From Candidatus Riflebacteria bacterium HGW-Riflebacteria-1 (lineage in GTDB: Bacteria; Muiribacteriota; Ozemobacteria; Ozemobacterales; Ozemobacteraceae), in assembly GCA_002839445.1 (NCBI GenBank), contig PGYB01000020.1:1-64000 (forward strand): 64,000 nt of DNA, read 5' to 3'. How positions within the stretch are numbered: the first letter of the stretch is position 1; each line of letters starts with the position of its first letter. Shown here one piece after another: positions 27,172 through 42,000 of this stretch. The notes under the pieces were generated by a model. The model did no database searches, had not been told where the DNA came from, and saw only the letters and a program-made list of their open reading frames with translations. The position numbers and the translations under genes are program-made.

Positions 27172-29621
27172 TGTTGCTGAGTTGGCTTGGCCGAGAGAAC
27201 GGCCATTACCTCCTTCCTCACGTTTTCGTCGGGATCAAAGCGCAAAGGCCTGATATACGGCGCCAGCACCATCGGATTCGCGATCTTGCCGAGGGCTTTG
27301 ATTATATTACGGCGCACGTCGGGCTCAGGATCACGAATTGATTGCAGCAGAATCGGAAAAAATCTGCTGTCTTTGAGTTCGCCGAGAGCGAATGCCGCTG
27401 ACGCGCGCATCCAGCGGTCCGGGTGGCGAAGCATCTCGATTACCGCTTCATAAATCTGGTAATAGCCAAGCCTCCAGAGAGTCATGATGGTGTTGGCGCG
27501 CACTCTGTTATTTTCGTCGTGCAGACAGGGAAGAATGTCTTCAACAAGAGAAAGGTCGCCGACAACGCCCATTGCTTCGACGGCGTTGGCGCGCACGCGA
27601 TCGTCCTGGTCGCGCAGAAAACCTACCAGCATGCCTGATACCGATGGCCCGCCGATTTTGCCGAGACCCATGATAACAACTGCCCGCACATGCGGGTCGG
27701 GGTCCTGGATCGCTACAATCAGATGGGTTTTTAACTCGGGCGGAATGAAGTCGCAAAGGACTTCGAGAATCTTGGCAGAGAGAACACGGGTGCGCTGGTC
27801 AGATGCTGAAAGGTCGCGGGTAATGTCTTCCATGAAGGAAGTATCCATTTTGATCAGCGAAGTGCCAATGGCGAGACGCGTTTCTTCACCCATTTTATCG
27901 AACCCGGTCATGTATTTGCGCCGGGTAATATGCGCGATTGCCTTGTGCGCCGCCGCCTTTACTTCGACAACGTTAGAAGACAGCAGCTTGGTAAGGCTGC
28001 TTATAATAGCCTGGTGATCGCGTTCTTTGAGTTTTTCTATGGTTTGCAGAACGATGCTGGTGTCAGAATCCTTGAGCAGATTGAGCAGCATTTCGCAGCC
28101 TGCCGCGTTTTGAAAATGTGGCAGATCAAGAATCTTGAGAATGTTCTCGCGCACTGAGTAATCGGGGTCACGCAGCTTGGTTTCGATGATCTGCAGAGCG
28201 TTCATTGAGCCGGATTCTCCGAGAATCCACAGGATGCGCGAACGCAGGGCAGGGTCCTGGTGGTAGAGAACTTCGGTAACAAAGCGCTGCAGGCGCGGAT
28301 CCATCATCAGATTGATTACTTCAGCCTGAACCTTTTGCGGAACCTCCATGAAATTCTCAAGAAGAAGCGTGTTGAGCGTTTCTATGATGTAGTTCTCTGT
28401 GGGGTCGCCGAGAATCTTGAGCGCGGTTCTTCCGGTCTCGGTGTCGTGGTAACAGCAGGCGTCAATAAGCAATTTTTTGCGTATCGCGGCGTCAAGGCCC
28501 TTAAGAAAGCCTTTCAGATACCCTTCATTGTAGCGGAAAATCTTTGAAAAATTTCGTAGAATTACATCTTCGTCGTAGCGGCCAAGGCGGAGCAGGCATT
28601 CGGTGAGCAGCTTGATGCTGTGAAAATAGCGGTCGTTCAGATTCGCTTCAAGCGGTGCGGTAAAATACTTGATTCTCTCCTGCACTTCGGGGGACTTTAT
28701 TTCTTCTGCCGTCATTGCATCAAGCTTATCGCAGTAGTCTCTGACGATTTTGCCAATGGTATCGGCTACTGTAACCGGTATGCTCTTGTATGGGTCTTGC
28801 AGGAAGGGAAAGAGGTATGGGTACGACATTGGATCAGAAAGCTGCTCCATCAGCTTGAGAGTATGCTGTCTGAAGCCTTCGCTTTTTTTGCCGAGTCCGT
28901 CGAAAACCTTTTCAAAAAAGACTTTGCCATGCAACTGCAGGCACTTGAAAACCGGGTAGCGCATGCTGGCGGCGATAGCCGGCAGTTCGCGGATACATAG
29001 ATCAAGAAAATCGGGGCTTTTGATCTTGTCTACGTGCTTGGAAAATTCAACCTGAATGATGCGTTTTTCGTCTTTTTTTGCTTCGACAACTTCTTCCTTC
29101 ATGATGTCGAGGAAAATCGGGTAAGTCTTGGGGTTTTGCAGTTTAACAATTTCTTCGAGATAGAGAATCTGTTCTTTAACTGAGTATTTGCCCCACTTGG
29201 CAAGCAGTTCGTTGAGCAGGCCAGAGGCTTCGACACCATGTTGAATGGTGCGGTGAATGTCTTTGTCAACGGTATTGGCAAGAACTTCGGTGACTGCTTT
29301 GATGTTTTCTTCGGTGATTTCTGCCAGGATTTCTTTAAAGGTTTCACGGAGCAGAGTGTCGGGATATTTAATCAGAGTCAGCACCAGACGCAGAGCGTCT
29401 TCATTCAGCGAGCGTCGTCCGGCAGCAAAGATTTCGAGGATTTTCAGCCTGTTTTCCAGGTTGTCGTCGGCTTCGAATTTCTCGACAAGAAACTCGATAA
29501 AACCGTGGTTGAGATTGCTGACAAAGTCGCTTTTGGCGCGCTCAGCAATTTTTTTGTCTTTCTGGATCAGACGCCCGTAGGCTTCTTCGGGGTCTGTCAG
29601 CTTTCTTGAGAACCAGCCCAT
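27168..29621 (-). CDS. HEAT-repeat protein, paralogue 2
   Basis: 817 residues, first gene of the coupled trio. It starts MGWFSRKLTDPEEAYGRLIQKD and is soluble. HEAT units become regular from about residue 470 to the end, with DPDPHVRAVVIMGLGKIG and NNRVRANTIMTLWRLG as clear examples. The ribosome site is weak (AGGG, 8 nt before the ATG). It is a paralogue of the next gene; the N-terminal two thirds have diverged much more than the C-terminal third. No enzyme motif is seen. Confidence 0.85.
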   Translation of the reverse strand: MGWFSRKLTDPEEAYGRLIQKDKKIAERAKSDFVSNLNHGFIEFLVEKFEADDNLENRLKILEIFAAGRRSLNEDALRLVLTLIKYPDTLLRETFKEILAEITEENIKAVTEVLANTVDKDIHRTIQHGVEASGLLNELLAKWGKYSVKEQILYLEEIVKLQNPKTYPIFLDIMKEEVVEAKKDEKRIIQVEFSKHVDKIKSPDFLDLCIRELPAIAASMRYPVFKCLQLHGKVFFEKVFDGLGKKSEGFRQHTLKLMEQLSDPMSYPYLFPFLQDPYKSIPVTVADTIGKIVRDYCDKLDAMTAEEIKSPEVQERIKYFTAPLEANLNDRYFHSIKLLTECLLRLGRYDEDVILRNFSKIFRYNEGYLKGFLKGLDAAIRKKLLIDACCYHDTETGRTALKILGDPTENYIIETLNTLLLENFMEVPQKVQAEVINLMMDPRLQRFVTEVLYHQDPALRSRILWILGESGSMNALQIIETKLRDPDYSVRENILKILDLPHFQNAAGCEMLLNLLKDSDTSIVLQTIEKLKERDHQAIISSLTKLLSSNVVEVKAAAHKAIAHITRRKYMTGFDKMGEETRLAIGTSLIKMDTSFMEDITRDLSASDQRTRVLSAKILEVLCDFIPPELKTHLIVAIQDPDPHVRAVVIMGLGKIGGPSVSGMLVGFLRDQDDRVRANAVEAMGVVGDLSLVEDILPCLHDENNRVRANTIMTLWRLGYYQIYEAVIEMLRHPDRWMRASAAFALGELKDSRFFPILLQSIRDPEPDVRRNIIKALGKIANPMVLAPYIRPLRFDPDENVRKEVMAVLSAKPTQQQ

Positions 29622-29769
29622 CTATGTACCCTGTGTTTTCGTTATTATTTCCAGTAAGGTATCGACGCAAGTTTGTCTTTTCTGAATAGAGGGAGACAAT
29701 ATAACAATATACTCTAATTTGAACTGTCATACACGAATAAATTTATCTTTTATAGAAAAAACAGGAATA

Positions 29770-29798
29770 TTTACATCTGTGCAAATGTTTGGTATAGT
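29770..29798 (+). promoter_or_regulatory. Promoter of the small membrane protein gene
   Basis: TTTACA (29770-29775), 17-base spacer, TATAGT (29793-29798). Start expected near 29805. Confidence 0.6.
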
Positions 29799-29833
29799 CG
29801 TGACAATCAAGTACTTAAGTGAGGAAATTCAAA

Positions 29834-30073
29834 GTGTGGTTTATTAGAAAGATATTCTGGATGCTGACTCTTCCGTTTGTTGCGCTTACCGGCGTGCTCA
29901 TGTTTGCGTTTCCTGAAGAGATGAAAGAATTCAAGAAAGATCTCGTTGATATGCTTGAAAATTCATGGCTGCGCTGGATTGGCTTCGTGCTGTTTGTCGG
30001 AGCTATGGCTCACATCGCCAGAATTTTTGATGGCAAACACACCCTGCTCAGACTTAGCGACCCGAACAGCTGA
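29834..30073 (+). CDS. Small two-helix membrane protein, unknown
   Basis: 79 residues from GTG 29834, which has GAGG (29821-29824) nine bases in front. An in-frame GTG at 29819 would overlap that ribosome site and is less likely. Two hydrophobic segments (about 6-24 and 45-63) flank an acidic/basic amphipathic stretch (EEMKEFKKDLVDMLENS). No family is recognised. The gene ends exactly next to the stop of the convergent gene at 30074 with no terminator visible. Confidence 0.65.
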   Translation: MWFIRKIFWMLTLPFVALTGVLMFAFPEEMKEFKKDLVDMLENSWLRWIGFVLFVGAMAHIARIFDGKHTLLRLSDPNS

Positions 30074-30709
30074 TTATTCGTAGGCTGATACTTCGACTCT
30101 GAAAGACTTCGCGCCTGGCGGGAAGTTTTTAAAGGGTATCTCGAAGAGAGAGCTTTCGTTTGGCAGCAGGCCACGCTCAGGAATCAACAGCGTGCCTGTC
30201 TCGCGGCGAAGCTCTCTTTTGTTTTCGTCGAGCATTCTGGCGGTCAGAACGATTTTCTGGCGTTTATCTTTTGAGATATTCTGGAGTGTACCGACCACAT
30301 AAAGCGTGCCGAGTTCGATGTAGCTGTCGACACGATTTATCGAAAAAATTGGTTCAATATCACGCTCTATGACCGGGTTATACTTTTCTTTGCGCATTTT
30401 GTCGACGTAGTCGGCGCTAACGGCCTCGTCATACATTGCCCAGATTTCGAGACTCATCGGTGCAAGCCGGAGGGCGGTTCTCAGCGCCTCTCTGGCTTGT
30501 GAAAACTTGTTTTCGACCATGAAAGTTCTGGCAGAATCGAGCAGTGGCAGAGTAGGGTCATTAGCTGCTGGCTGCGTTGTGTTTCTGTTCTGCTGATTCT
30601 GGGTTCCGCCGGAAAGCACAGGTGAAAGCGAGTTGCGCTGCGCCAGTTGAGCTGCGAGCCCGGCTGGGAGAGCCAACAGGAGCAAAGCTATAAATAGTTG
30701 TTTGTTCAT
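30074..30709 (-). CDS. Secreted protein with TPR-like segment and FxLYD-like C-terminal domain
   Basis: 211 residues. A signal peptide (1-20, ending LAAQ) is followed by a Gln/Asn-rich linker (about 20-50), a single helical-pair segment like a TPR (about 55-95), and a beta-sandwich-like domain (about 115-211). That domain carries SYIELGTLYVVGTLQNISKDKRQ and ends in FPPGAKSFRVEVSAYE, resembling FxLYD domains of exported proteins. GGAGAG stands before the ATG and overlaps the end of the upstream gene, so the two are co-translated. The function is unknown. Confidence 0.7.
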   Translation of the reverse strand: MNKQLFIALLLLALPAGLAAQLAQRNSLSPVLSGGTQNQQNRNTTQPAANDPTLPLLDSARTFMVENKFSQAREALRTALRLAPMSLEIWAMYDEAVSADYVDKMRKEKYNPVIERDIEPIFSINRVDSYIELGTLYVVGTLQNISKDKRQKIVLTARMLDENKRELRRETGTLLIPERGLLPNESSLFEIPFKNFPPGAKSFRVEVSAYE

Positions 30710-30718
30710 ATGCTCTCC

Positions 30719-31414
30719 TTATCTGCCCAGTTTTCTTGAAAAAGCTTCAAGAATGAGTCGATAAAAGCTTTCGAAACCAAACATGATCAGGCCTTCGTGC
30801 AGCATACTGTATGCAGAGAGTCCTGCTTCGTTTTCATTCTCGGTGAACATGCCAAGAAGGGTGTTGCGGTCGAGTGCCATGCTGGTAACCTTTACTGGCA
30901 GGCCTGGCGGCAATACGCCCGCAGTAACCGTTTCTGCCGCGGTTTCGTCGAAACCTGCCTCAGAGGCGATGTAGAACAGGTCGAGCGTGAGGTCTCTGTC
31001 TGGCTCAGCAGTTCTCTCGGGAATAGCTGCACCATCATGTTCGCTGATGTTTTTCAGCTGCCCGGGAGTGAGTAGAATGGCAGTTGAAAGAGTGTTGGCG
31101 AAATTGCTTTCGAGGTTTTTGCGGATGTCACGAAGAAGTTTACCGGCAACCGGATTTTGTTTGATGTAGGCTTCGGTAAGCTGCGCAGAGCCGAGTGCAA
31201 GAAGGCATGCGGTCATCGGATTTTCAGGGTTGAGCGCGCACAACTTGGCCTTTCCCTGCGGCAGCATCTGGACTATTTCCTGTTGATGTAGCAGGTGAAT
31301 CCGGTTGTAAGCAGTGCCATAAGGAAGTTTGAGTTTTCGCGACAACTGATGAATTGACAACACGCCGTCAGGGGTTTCCATAAACGCGCGCGAAATTTCG
31401 ATGTTTGTTTGCAT
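30719..31414 (-). CDS. Winged-helix protein with degenerate nucleotidyltransferase-like C-terminus
   Basis: 231 residues. Residues 1-65 form a winged helix-turn-helix (LSIHQLSRKLKLPYGTAYNRIHLLHQQEIV). The rest has the outline of the small nucleotidyltransferases that often follow such a domain: a strand where VLFGSxARG would be (here TAILLTPGQL), a DLTLDLFYIA strand where the SDIDLLVI acidic pair would be, and a late EGLIMFGFESFYRLI resembling the NGIVLKGxExFYxLL end. The glycine-serine of the active site is missing, so activity is doubtful; it may be a regulator. It is coupled to the downstream secreted-protein gene. The ribosome site is poor. Confidence 0.6.
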   Translation of the reverse strand: MQTNIEISRAFMETPDGVLSIHQLSRKLKLPYGTAYNRIHLLHQQEIVQMLPQGKAKLCALNPENPMTACLLALGSAQLTEAYIKQNPVAGKLLRDIRKNLESNFANTLSTAILLTPGQLKNISEHDGAAIPERTAEPDRDLTLDLFYIASEAGFDETAAETVTAGVLPPGLPVKVTSMALDRNTLLGMFTENENEAGLSAYSMLHEGLIMFGFESFYRLILEAFSRKLGR

Positions 31415-31667
31415 GGCGGAATTTTACCATCATTTTAAAAAATTATCAATTTATTGAGAATGATCGATACTGTTTTGTTCTTTCATGGTGTTCATCTCTT
31501 TAAACACTGTGTCTGAGAGGGTTACCATGGTTGCATCTATGTACTTGCGCAAGAAAATCAGTCCGCCGACGAGTAGTTTTGCCTGATTCTGTAGAATTGC
31601 TGCTGGAGAGGGTTGTAAGGTTGCTAAGGCTGCCAGACGTGGTATTGAAAAATAAATGTTACTAAAA

Positions 31668-31698
31668 TATTGACTCAAGTCAATACAGATGTTATAAT
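31668..31698 (+). promoter_or_regulatory. rpoBC promoter with a palindrome over its -35 box
   Basis: TTGACT (31670-31675), 17-base spacer, TATAAT (31693-31698); start near 31705. The -35 lies in a perfect inverted repeat, tattgact (31668-31675) / agtcaata (31678-31685), two bases apart. The other arm reads TTGACT on the minus strand, with TAACAT (31661-31656) 16 bases on, so a divergent promoter shares the site. The palindrome may also bind a regulator. Confidence 0.8.
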
Positions 31699-31704
31699 CC
31701 GAGA

Positions 31705-31719
31705 CCATTTCGCGAATGG
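31705..31719 (+). promoter_or_regulatory. 5'-terminal hairpin of the rpoB transcript
   Basis: ccatt (31705-31709) pairs with aatgg (31715-31719) around tcgcg, at the predicted transcript start. Such end hairpins can protect mRNA from 5'-end decay. Confidence 0.5.
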
Positions 31720-31834
31720 GCACATAAATTGCATAGTTTTCGGGGTAAAGCCGGCATTGTTAGCATTAACTGCAAAAAAAATATTACTGTCCGGAAATTT
31801 GGAACTGAAAAAAATCTTTTTTACGTACGATATG

Positions 31835-31871
31835 CGGGTGTTTCAGGCTGATGACTGAAAGCCCGTTTTTT
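31835..31871 (+). terminator. Attenuator-type terminator in the rpoBC leader
   Basis: cggg (31835-31838) and tttcag (31841-31846) pair with ctgaaa (31855-31860) and cccg (31862-31865), with a small bulge. T6 follows at 31866-31871. It stands between the promoter and rpoB in the same direction, about 60 bases before the start codon, so it can end most transcripts early. No peptide-coding leader is evident; the 227-nt leader holds nothing else I recognise. Confidence 0.7.
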
Positions 31872-31931
31872 GTTGTCTGATATTTGTAAACTGTGCGTAA
31901 TGCATGTAACTAATTTAAGGAGCAAGGCAGA

Positions 31932-36029
<4,098 letters not shown>

Positions 36030-36070
36030 GCCCGATTCCGGTATAAGCATAAGGAAGGAGACATTTTAGC

Positions 36071-39000
36071 ATGTTAGATATGGACAAATTTGATGCGATG
36101 CAAATCAGCATTGCCTCTCCCGAAAAGGTCAGATCATGGTCTTACGGCGAGGTCAAAAAACCCGAAACCATCAACTACCGAACGCACAAACCGGAACGCG
36201 ACGGGCTCTTCTGCGAAAGAATTTTTGGTCCCCAAAAGGACTGGGAGTGTTTCTGCGGAAAGTATAAGAGCATTCGCTATCGCGGCATCATTTGTGAACG
36301 CTGTAACGTCGAAATAACCAAGGCTGCGGTGCGCCGTGAGCGCATGGGCCATATTCAGCTGGTAACTCCGGTTGGACACATCTGGTATTCAAAAGGCAGC
36401 CCGAACTATATCGCTCTTTTGCTCGATATCTCAGCCAGAGATCTCGAAAAGGTGCTGTATTTTCAGAGCTACATCGTAATTGACCCAGGCAACCTGCCGC
36501 TTTCGAAAAAGCAGCTCCTGCCCGAAGAAGGAACAGCAGGTGAGATGGGCTATCGCGAACTGCGCGAAAAATACGGTGATATGTTCACCGCCAAAATGGG
36601 CGCCGAAGCAGTTAGAGAACTGCTGGCCGAAATAGACCTGCCGAAGCTTGAAAGAGATCTTTCAGAGCAGCTCAAGACCTCTACCGGCACCAAGCGAACT
36701 CATCTGCTCAAGCGCATCGAACTGGTAAAGATGTTTGCCCGTTCCGTCAGCCGCCCCGAATGGATGATTCTTGACGTAATACCAGTAATCCCACCAGATC
36801 TGCGCCCGATGGTTCAGCTCGATGGTGGCCGTTTCGCCACTTCTGATCTTAACGATCTTTATCGCCGAGTTATCAACCGCAACAATCGTCTGAAAAGGCT
36901 GATCAAGCTGCAGGCTCCTGATATCATCATCAAGAACGAAAAGCGTATGCTGCAGGAAGCCGTTAACGCGCTGATCGACAACGGTCGCCGCGGCAAACTG
37001 GTAACTGGTCCGAACAATCGCCCGCTCAAGTCGCTTACCGACATGCTGAAGGGTAAGCAGGGCCGTTTCAGGCAGAATCTGCTCGGTAAACGCGTTGACT
37101 ATTCAGGCCGCTCGGTTATCGTTGTCGGCCCGACTCTCAAACTGCATCAGGCTGGTCTGCCAAAGAAGATGGCTCTCGAACTGTTCAAGCCTTTCGTCAT
37201 GAATCGTTTGCAGCAGGTTGGCCTTGCCGCCAATATCAAGAGCGCCAAGAAGATGATCGAACGCGAGCGCAACGAAGTATGGGATGTTCTTGAAGAAGTC
37301 ATCAAGCATCACCCGATTATGCTTAACCGCGCTCCTACGCTGCATCGCCTCGGCATTCAGGCTTTTGAGCCAGTACTCATTGAAGGCAAGGCAATTCAGA
37401 TTCACCCGCTGGTCTGCGCTGCATACAACGCCGACTTTGACGGTGACCAGATGGCCGTGCATGTGCCGCTGATGCTTGATGCTCAGATTGAAGCCAGAAT
37501 GCTCATGCTTTCGAGCAATAACATTCTTAAACCCGCTGACGGTTTGCCTATTTCTGCGCCCAGCCAGGATATGACCATCGGTCTGTTCTATCTGACCATC
37601 GAAAAGCCAGAAGGCGAAGGCTATCCGACTAACGAAATCAAACTCGGTAAGGGCATGACCTGGGAAAAACTGCTGCTCAACGACGGCCGCCCCTACAATT
37701 TCAAGCTCGCCCAGGAAGTAGCAGAAAAGCTGCCGGCGGGCACGGTGATTGATTCTGCCGAGACTGTAGAGTTGCTTAAAAAAGCAAAAGCCGAAAGTAT
37801 AACTGTATATCGTTCACCAGTATTCCATAGTATGGGTGAAGCGGTAAATGCCTATGAAACAGGCAAATACAATCTGCTCTGGCCGATATATCTCAAGCGC
37901 AGCGAAGTCGACAAGAACTACAAAGATGACGAAAAGCAGAGCATTGCCAGAGACCATTACATTCGCACCACCATTGGCCGGGTAATCTTCAACGATAATC
38001 TGCCAGAGGGCTTCCCTTTTCAGAACATGCAGATCAAGAAGGGTAATGTCTCGACTCTTATCAAGCGCATGTTTAACGAATATTCGCTGACCATCGTCGG
38101 TGAAGTTCTCGACAGGCTCAAAACTCTCGGATTCAAGTTCGCTACTGTCAGCGGTCTGACTATTTCTATCGTAGATATGATCGATCCGCCGAAAAAGAAA
38201 GAAATTCTTGAGCAGGCCGATAAAAAGGTATTCAAGATTCGCGAACGCTGGGAAAAGGGCGAAATTACCCGTGATGAACGCAAACAGGGCGAAGTTGACG
38301 TATGGACAAAGGCAACCGAAGACGTTACTGACGACTTGTTGCAGAAATTCGAGTCAACCGCTCACCTTGGCGAATTCAACCCGGTCTACATGATGGCGTT
38401 CTCAGGAGCGAGAGGTAACATGCAGCAGATCCGCCAGCTGGCCGCAATGCGCGGTCTTATGTCGAATCCGCGCGGCGACATTCTTGCCTTCCCGATTAAA
38501 TCAAACTTCCGCGAAGGCTTGAACCAGTCTGAGTATTTCATCTCAACATACGGCGCCAGAAAGGGTCTGGTTGACACCGCACTGCGCACCGCTGACTCAG
38601 GATACCTCACTCGTCGTCTCGTTGACGTAGCGCAGGATGTTGTTATCACCATTCCGGATTGTGGCACAGAGCTCGGTGTTGAAGTTTCTCCGATCAGACA
38701 GAATCGAACATCGAACAACATCATGATTGACGATATCGTTGTGCCGATACGCTACCGCATTGCCGGTCGCGTTCTGGCCAGGCCGATTATTCACCCTGCT
38801 ACCGGCGAAGTTGTTGTTATAGAATACGATGGCAATAAAATCAAGCTCGATGGCGGTCTCTACTGCACCGATGACATCGCAGCCGAAATCGAAACTCATT
38901 GTGAATTCCCGATTCCGATAGAAGAGATCAAACTCGACATGATCTGCGCAGAACAGATCATTGACCCGAAGACCAACCGCATCATTGTAAGGCCTGACCG

Positions 39001-42000
39001 CCCGATCAATGAATACGTTCTTGAACGTGTTCGCGAATCAGGGTTCCCCGAACTCAAGGTTCGCAGCAAGATCCTCATGCGTTCTCCTCTTGCCTGCCGC
39101 TCAAAGGTAGGCATCTGCCAGAGATGCTACGGCGCCGACCTTGCCACTGGTAAAGTCGTCGATATCGGTGAAGCCGTTGGTATCATCGCTGCGCAGTCAA
39201 TCGGCGAACCCGGAACCCAGCTGACAATGAGAACCTTCCATCTTGGTGGTGTTGCTCTGGCACAGCGCTCGTACATTAAGTCGCGCAGCGTCGGCACAGC
39301 CCGATTTGACGCGCTAAAGCTGGCCAAGATTTCCGACCGCTCAAAATTCGAAATTGGCTCAGGTACTGAAACCTTTGACAAGAGCGAATTCGGTTCAAGC
39401 ATCAAAACCGTTGTTGTTGGTGGCCATCTCATTATTGAAGGCAGAAACAACCGCAAAGATCGCCTGCATATTCCGGTTGGCTCAGAAATGCGCGTTGAAC
39501 CGGGCGAAAAGGTTACCCCAGGTAAGGCGGTCGCTGAATACAACCCCAACAACATCGTAACCGGTTACACCGGCGAAGTAATCTTTGAAGGTATCGAACA
39601 GAAGGACGGCATGGTCGTTTCTGAAACTGGTATCATCAGAATCCTCACCCAGGATTTCGATCCGGTAACCAAAGACTTCGTTATCGAAGATTACAAGATT
39701 CCGCAGGGAGCCACTCTCAGGGTTGAAGACAACGAGATCATTCACGCCGGCAACCTGCTGGCTGAAATTTCGGCACAGTCACACGCTGCGATCGCACGCA
39801 TGGATGGTATTGCCAGATTCGAAAACATCCGTGTCAAGAACAAGCAGGTTATCAGCGATAACGGTATGGTCTTCATCTTCCCGGTTGGCGACAAGCACGG
39901 GGAACGCAAAGAATATAGTCTGCCCAAGGGCGTTAAAGAAGCCAAAGAAGCTGCTATCAAAAATGCTGGCCTGATTCTTAATGTTAAGAACGGTGATGAA
40001 GTGTATCCGAGTCAGAAACTTCTGTCTGTAATCTCTGAGGTCGACGGCACGGTGTCTCTCACTGCCGGAGGCACCAAGATTTCAGTATCCAAAGAAGCTG
40101 AAGAAGAATATGAATTCAAGGGCGAAATGGCTGCAGCCATCGATGAACAGAACAAAATGCTGTCACTCATCGCTCCGATTTCAGGTCTGGTAAGAGTTAT
40201 CAACGAAAAGAGCGCGGCCAACAAAACTCTCGATCGCAAACGTGTAATCGTTAAGAACGAGATTGAATACCCGGTTCCGCGTGGTGTTATTCTTCGCCCC
40301 AAAGAAAACTGTAAGATTGCTAATGGCGGCGATGTAGCCGAAGGCGGCGAGCTTACGACCAAGTTGTTCATTCAGGCCGAGATTGACGGCGTTGTCGAAG
40401 TCACAAAAATCAGTTCAGAAACTCGCATTCATCTGATTACCGATGATATCGAGCTGATCCAAAACGCCACTCTGGCCAGGGCAGCCGTCAATCGTGAAAC
40501 AGACGATGTGATCGCCGAGAGTGGAACAGTGATTGATGATGACCTGTTCTCAATTATCGATGAGAATCGTGCCGCTGTGCGCGAAGTATACATCGTTAAA
40601 GGTGAGCAGAAGGCAGTCAATGTTATCGGAGAAGACGATATCAAGGTTCAGTACCCGGTTCCGCGCGGTGCGACGATAAACGTCGATGACGGTCAGGTGG
40701 TTAAGGCCGGCGACAAGCTGGTAAGCGACATTGAGCCGATGACCAGCGAAATCTCGGGCAAGGTAAACTACATCTACGGTTATAACAAGATCATTTGCGA
40801 AGAAATTATCGAAAAAGTTCTTGTCTACAGCGGTGTTGAATTCAGTTACCCGGCAACGCTCAGCCTTAAATTCCCGCCGACTGTTGTTAAAGACGGCGAG
40901 CTTACCGTTACGCCGATTCCGTTCGAAACCTACACCCAGGTTGAAGATAGTGATGGCGCCGGAATCAGAATCTGTCAGAGGGTTCTGCACGAAAAGAAAT
41001 ACGCCATTACCAAAGAAATGGTTTCCAGCGGCGCTTTGATCGTTGCAGACGGTCAGCAAGTCAAAGAAGGCCAGATTCTGGCTGTTCTTAAGGCCGGCAA
41101 CAAGGGCGTTGTTCTGCTTGACCACGATTCTTCAAAAGAAGGAAAAGTCAAGAGCACCATCAAGAGCATTATCGTTCAGCCCGGCGAATCACACCAGATT
41201 CTCGATGGCGCTGAGCTTAGAATCGATGATGGTTCGAAGGTTAAGAAGGGCGAGATTCTCGCCAAGTGGGGCGCCTCAGCTCGAAAGACTACTGACATCA
41301 TTCAGGGTCTGCCGCGCGTTGCCGAATTGTTCGAAGTGCGCCGGCCCAAGAAAGAAGCAGTCATTGCCGAAGAAGCTGGTATCATTCATGTTGCCGGCAA
41401 CGCCGTGACTATCCAGGATTACAAGTCTGGCATCGAAAAGCCTGTTCGCCTGGCATTCGGCTCGTCTGGTCTGGTTGTTCACGACGGCGAATACGTTGAA
41501 GCCGGTGACGTTCTTACTGACGGCAAGGTGTTCACCAAGAAACTGGTAAAAGTTGTCGGTCTGCCGATCGTGCGCCGCTACCTGATGGATGAAATCCAGC
41601 GCGTTTACCGCGATCAGGGCGTCAGCATCAACGACAAGCATATCGAGATCATAGTCAGACAGATGTTGCGCAAGGTTGTTATCACTGAGTCAGGTGATTC
41701 AGAATTCCTGCAGAACGAATCAGTTCAGGTCAGAAAATTCGAAGAGCGCGTGAACAGGCTCATCGAAAAGGGCAAGCGCCCGCCGCAGGGTGTTCCAATG
41801 ATTCAGGGTATCACCAAAGCGTCGTTGACTACAGACAGCTTTATCTCAGCAGCTTCGTTCCAGGAAACCACCAGGGTTCTCACCAAGGCTGCCATCAAGT
41901 CAAAGGTCGACTACCTCAAGGGTCTGAAGGAAAACCTGATTATCGGTAAGCTGATTCCCGCCGGAACTGGCCTGTCGGTAAACAAGAACATTAACTTCAG

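Noticed and set aside
31451..31723. Minus-strand frame of 90 codons between the winged-helix gene and rpoB
   Set aside because: Its ATG lies upstream of the predicted leftward transcript start, there is no ribosome site, and no good internal start is found. The tail (LLVGGLIFLRKYIDA...) is faintly protein-like, so it stays open.
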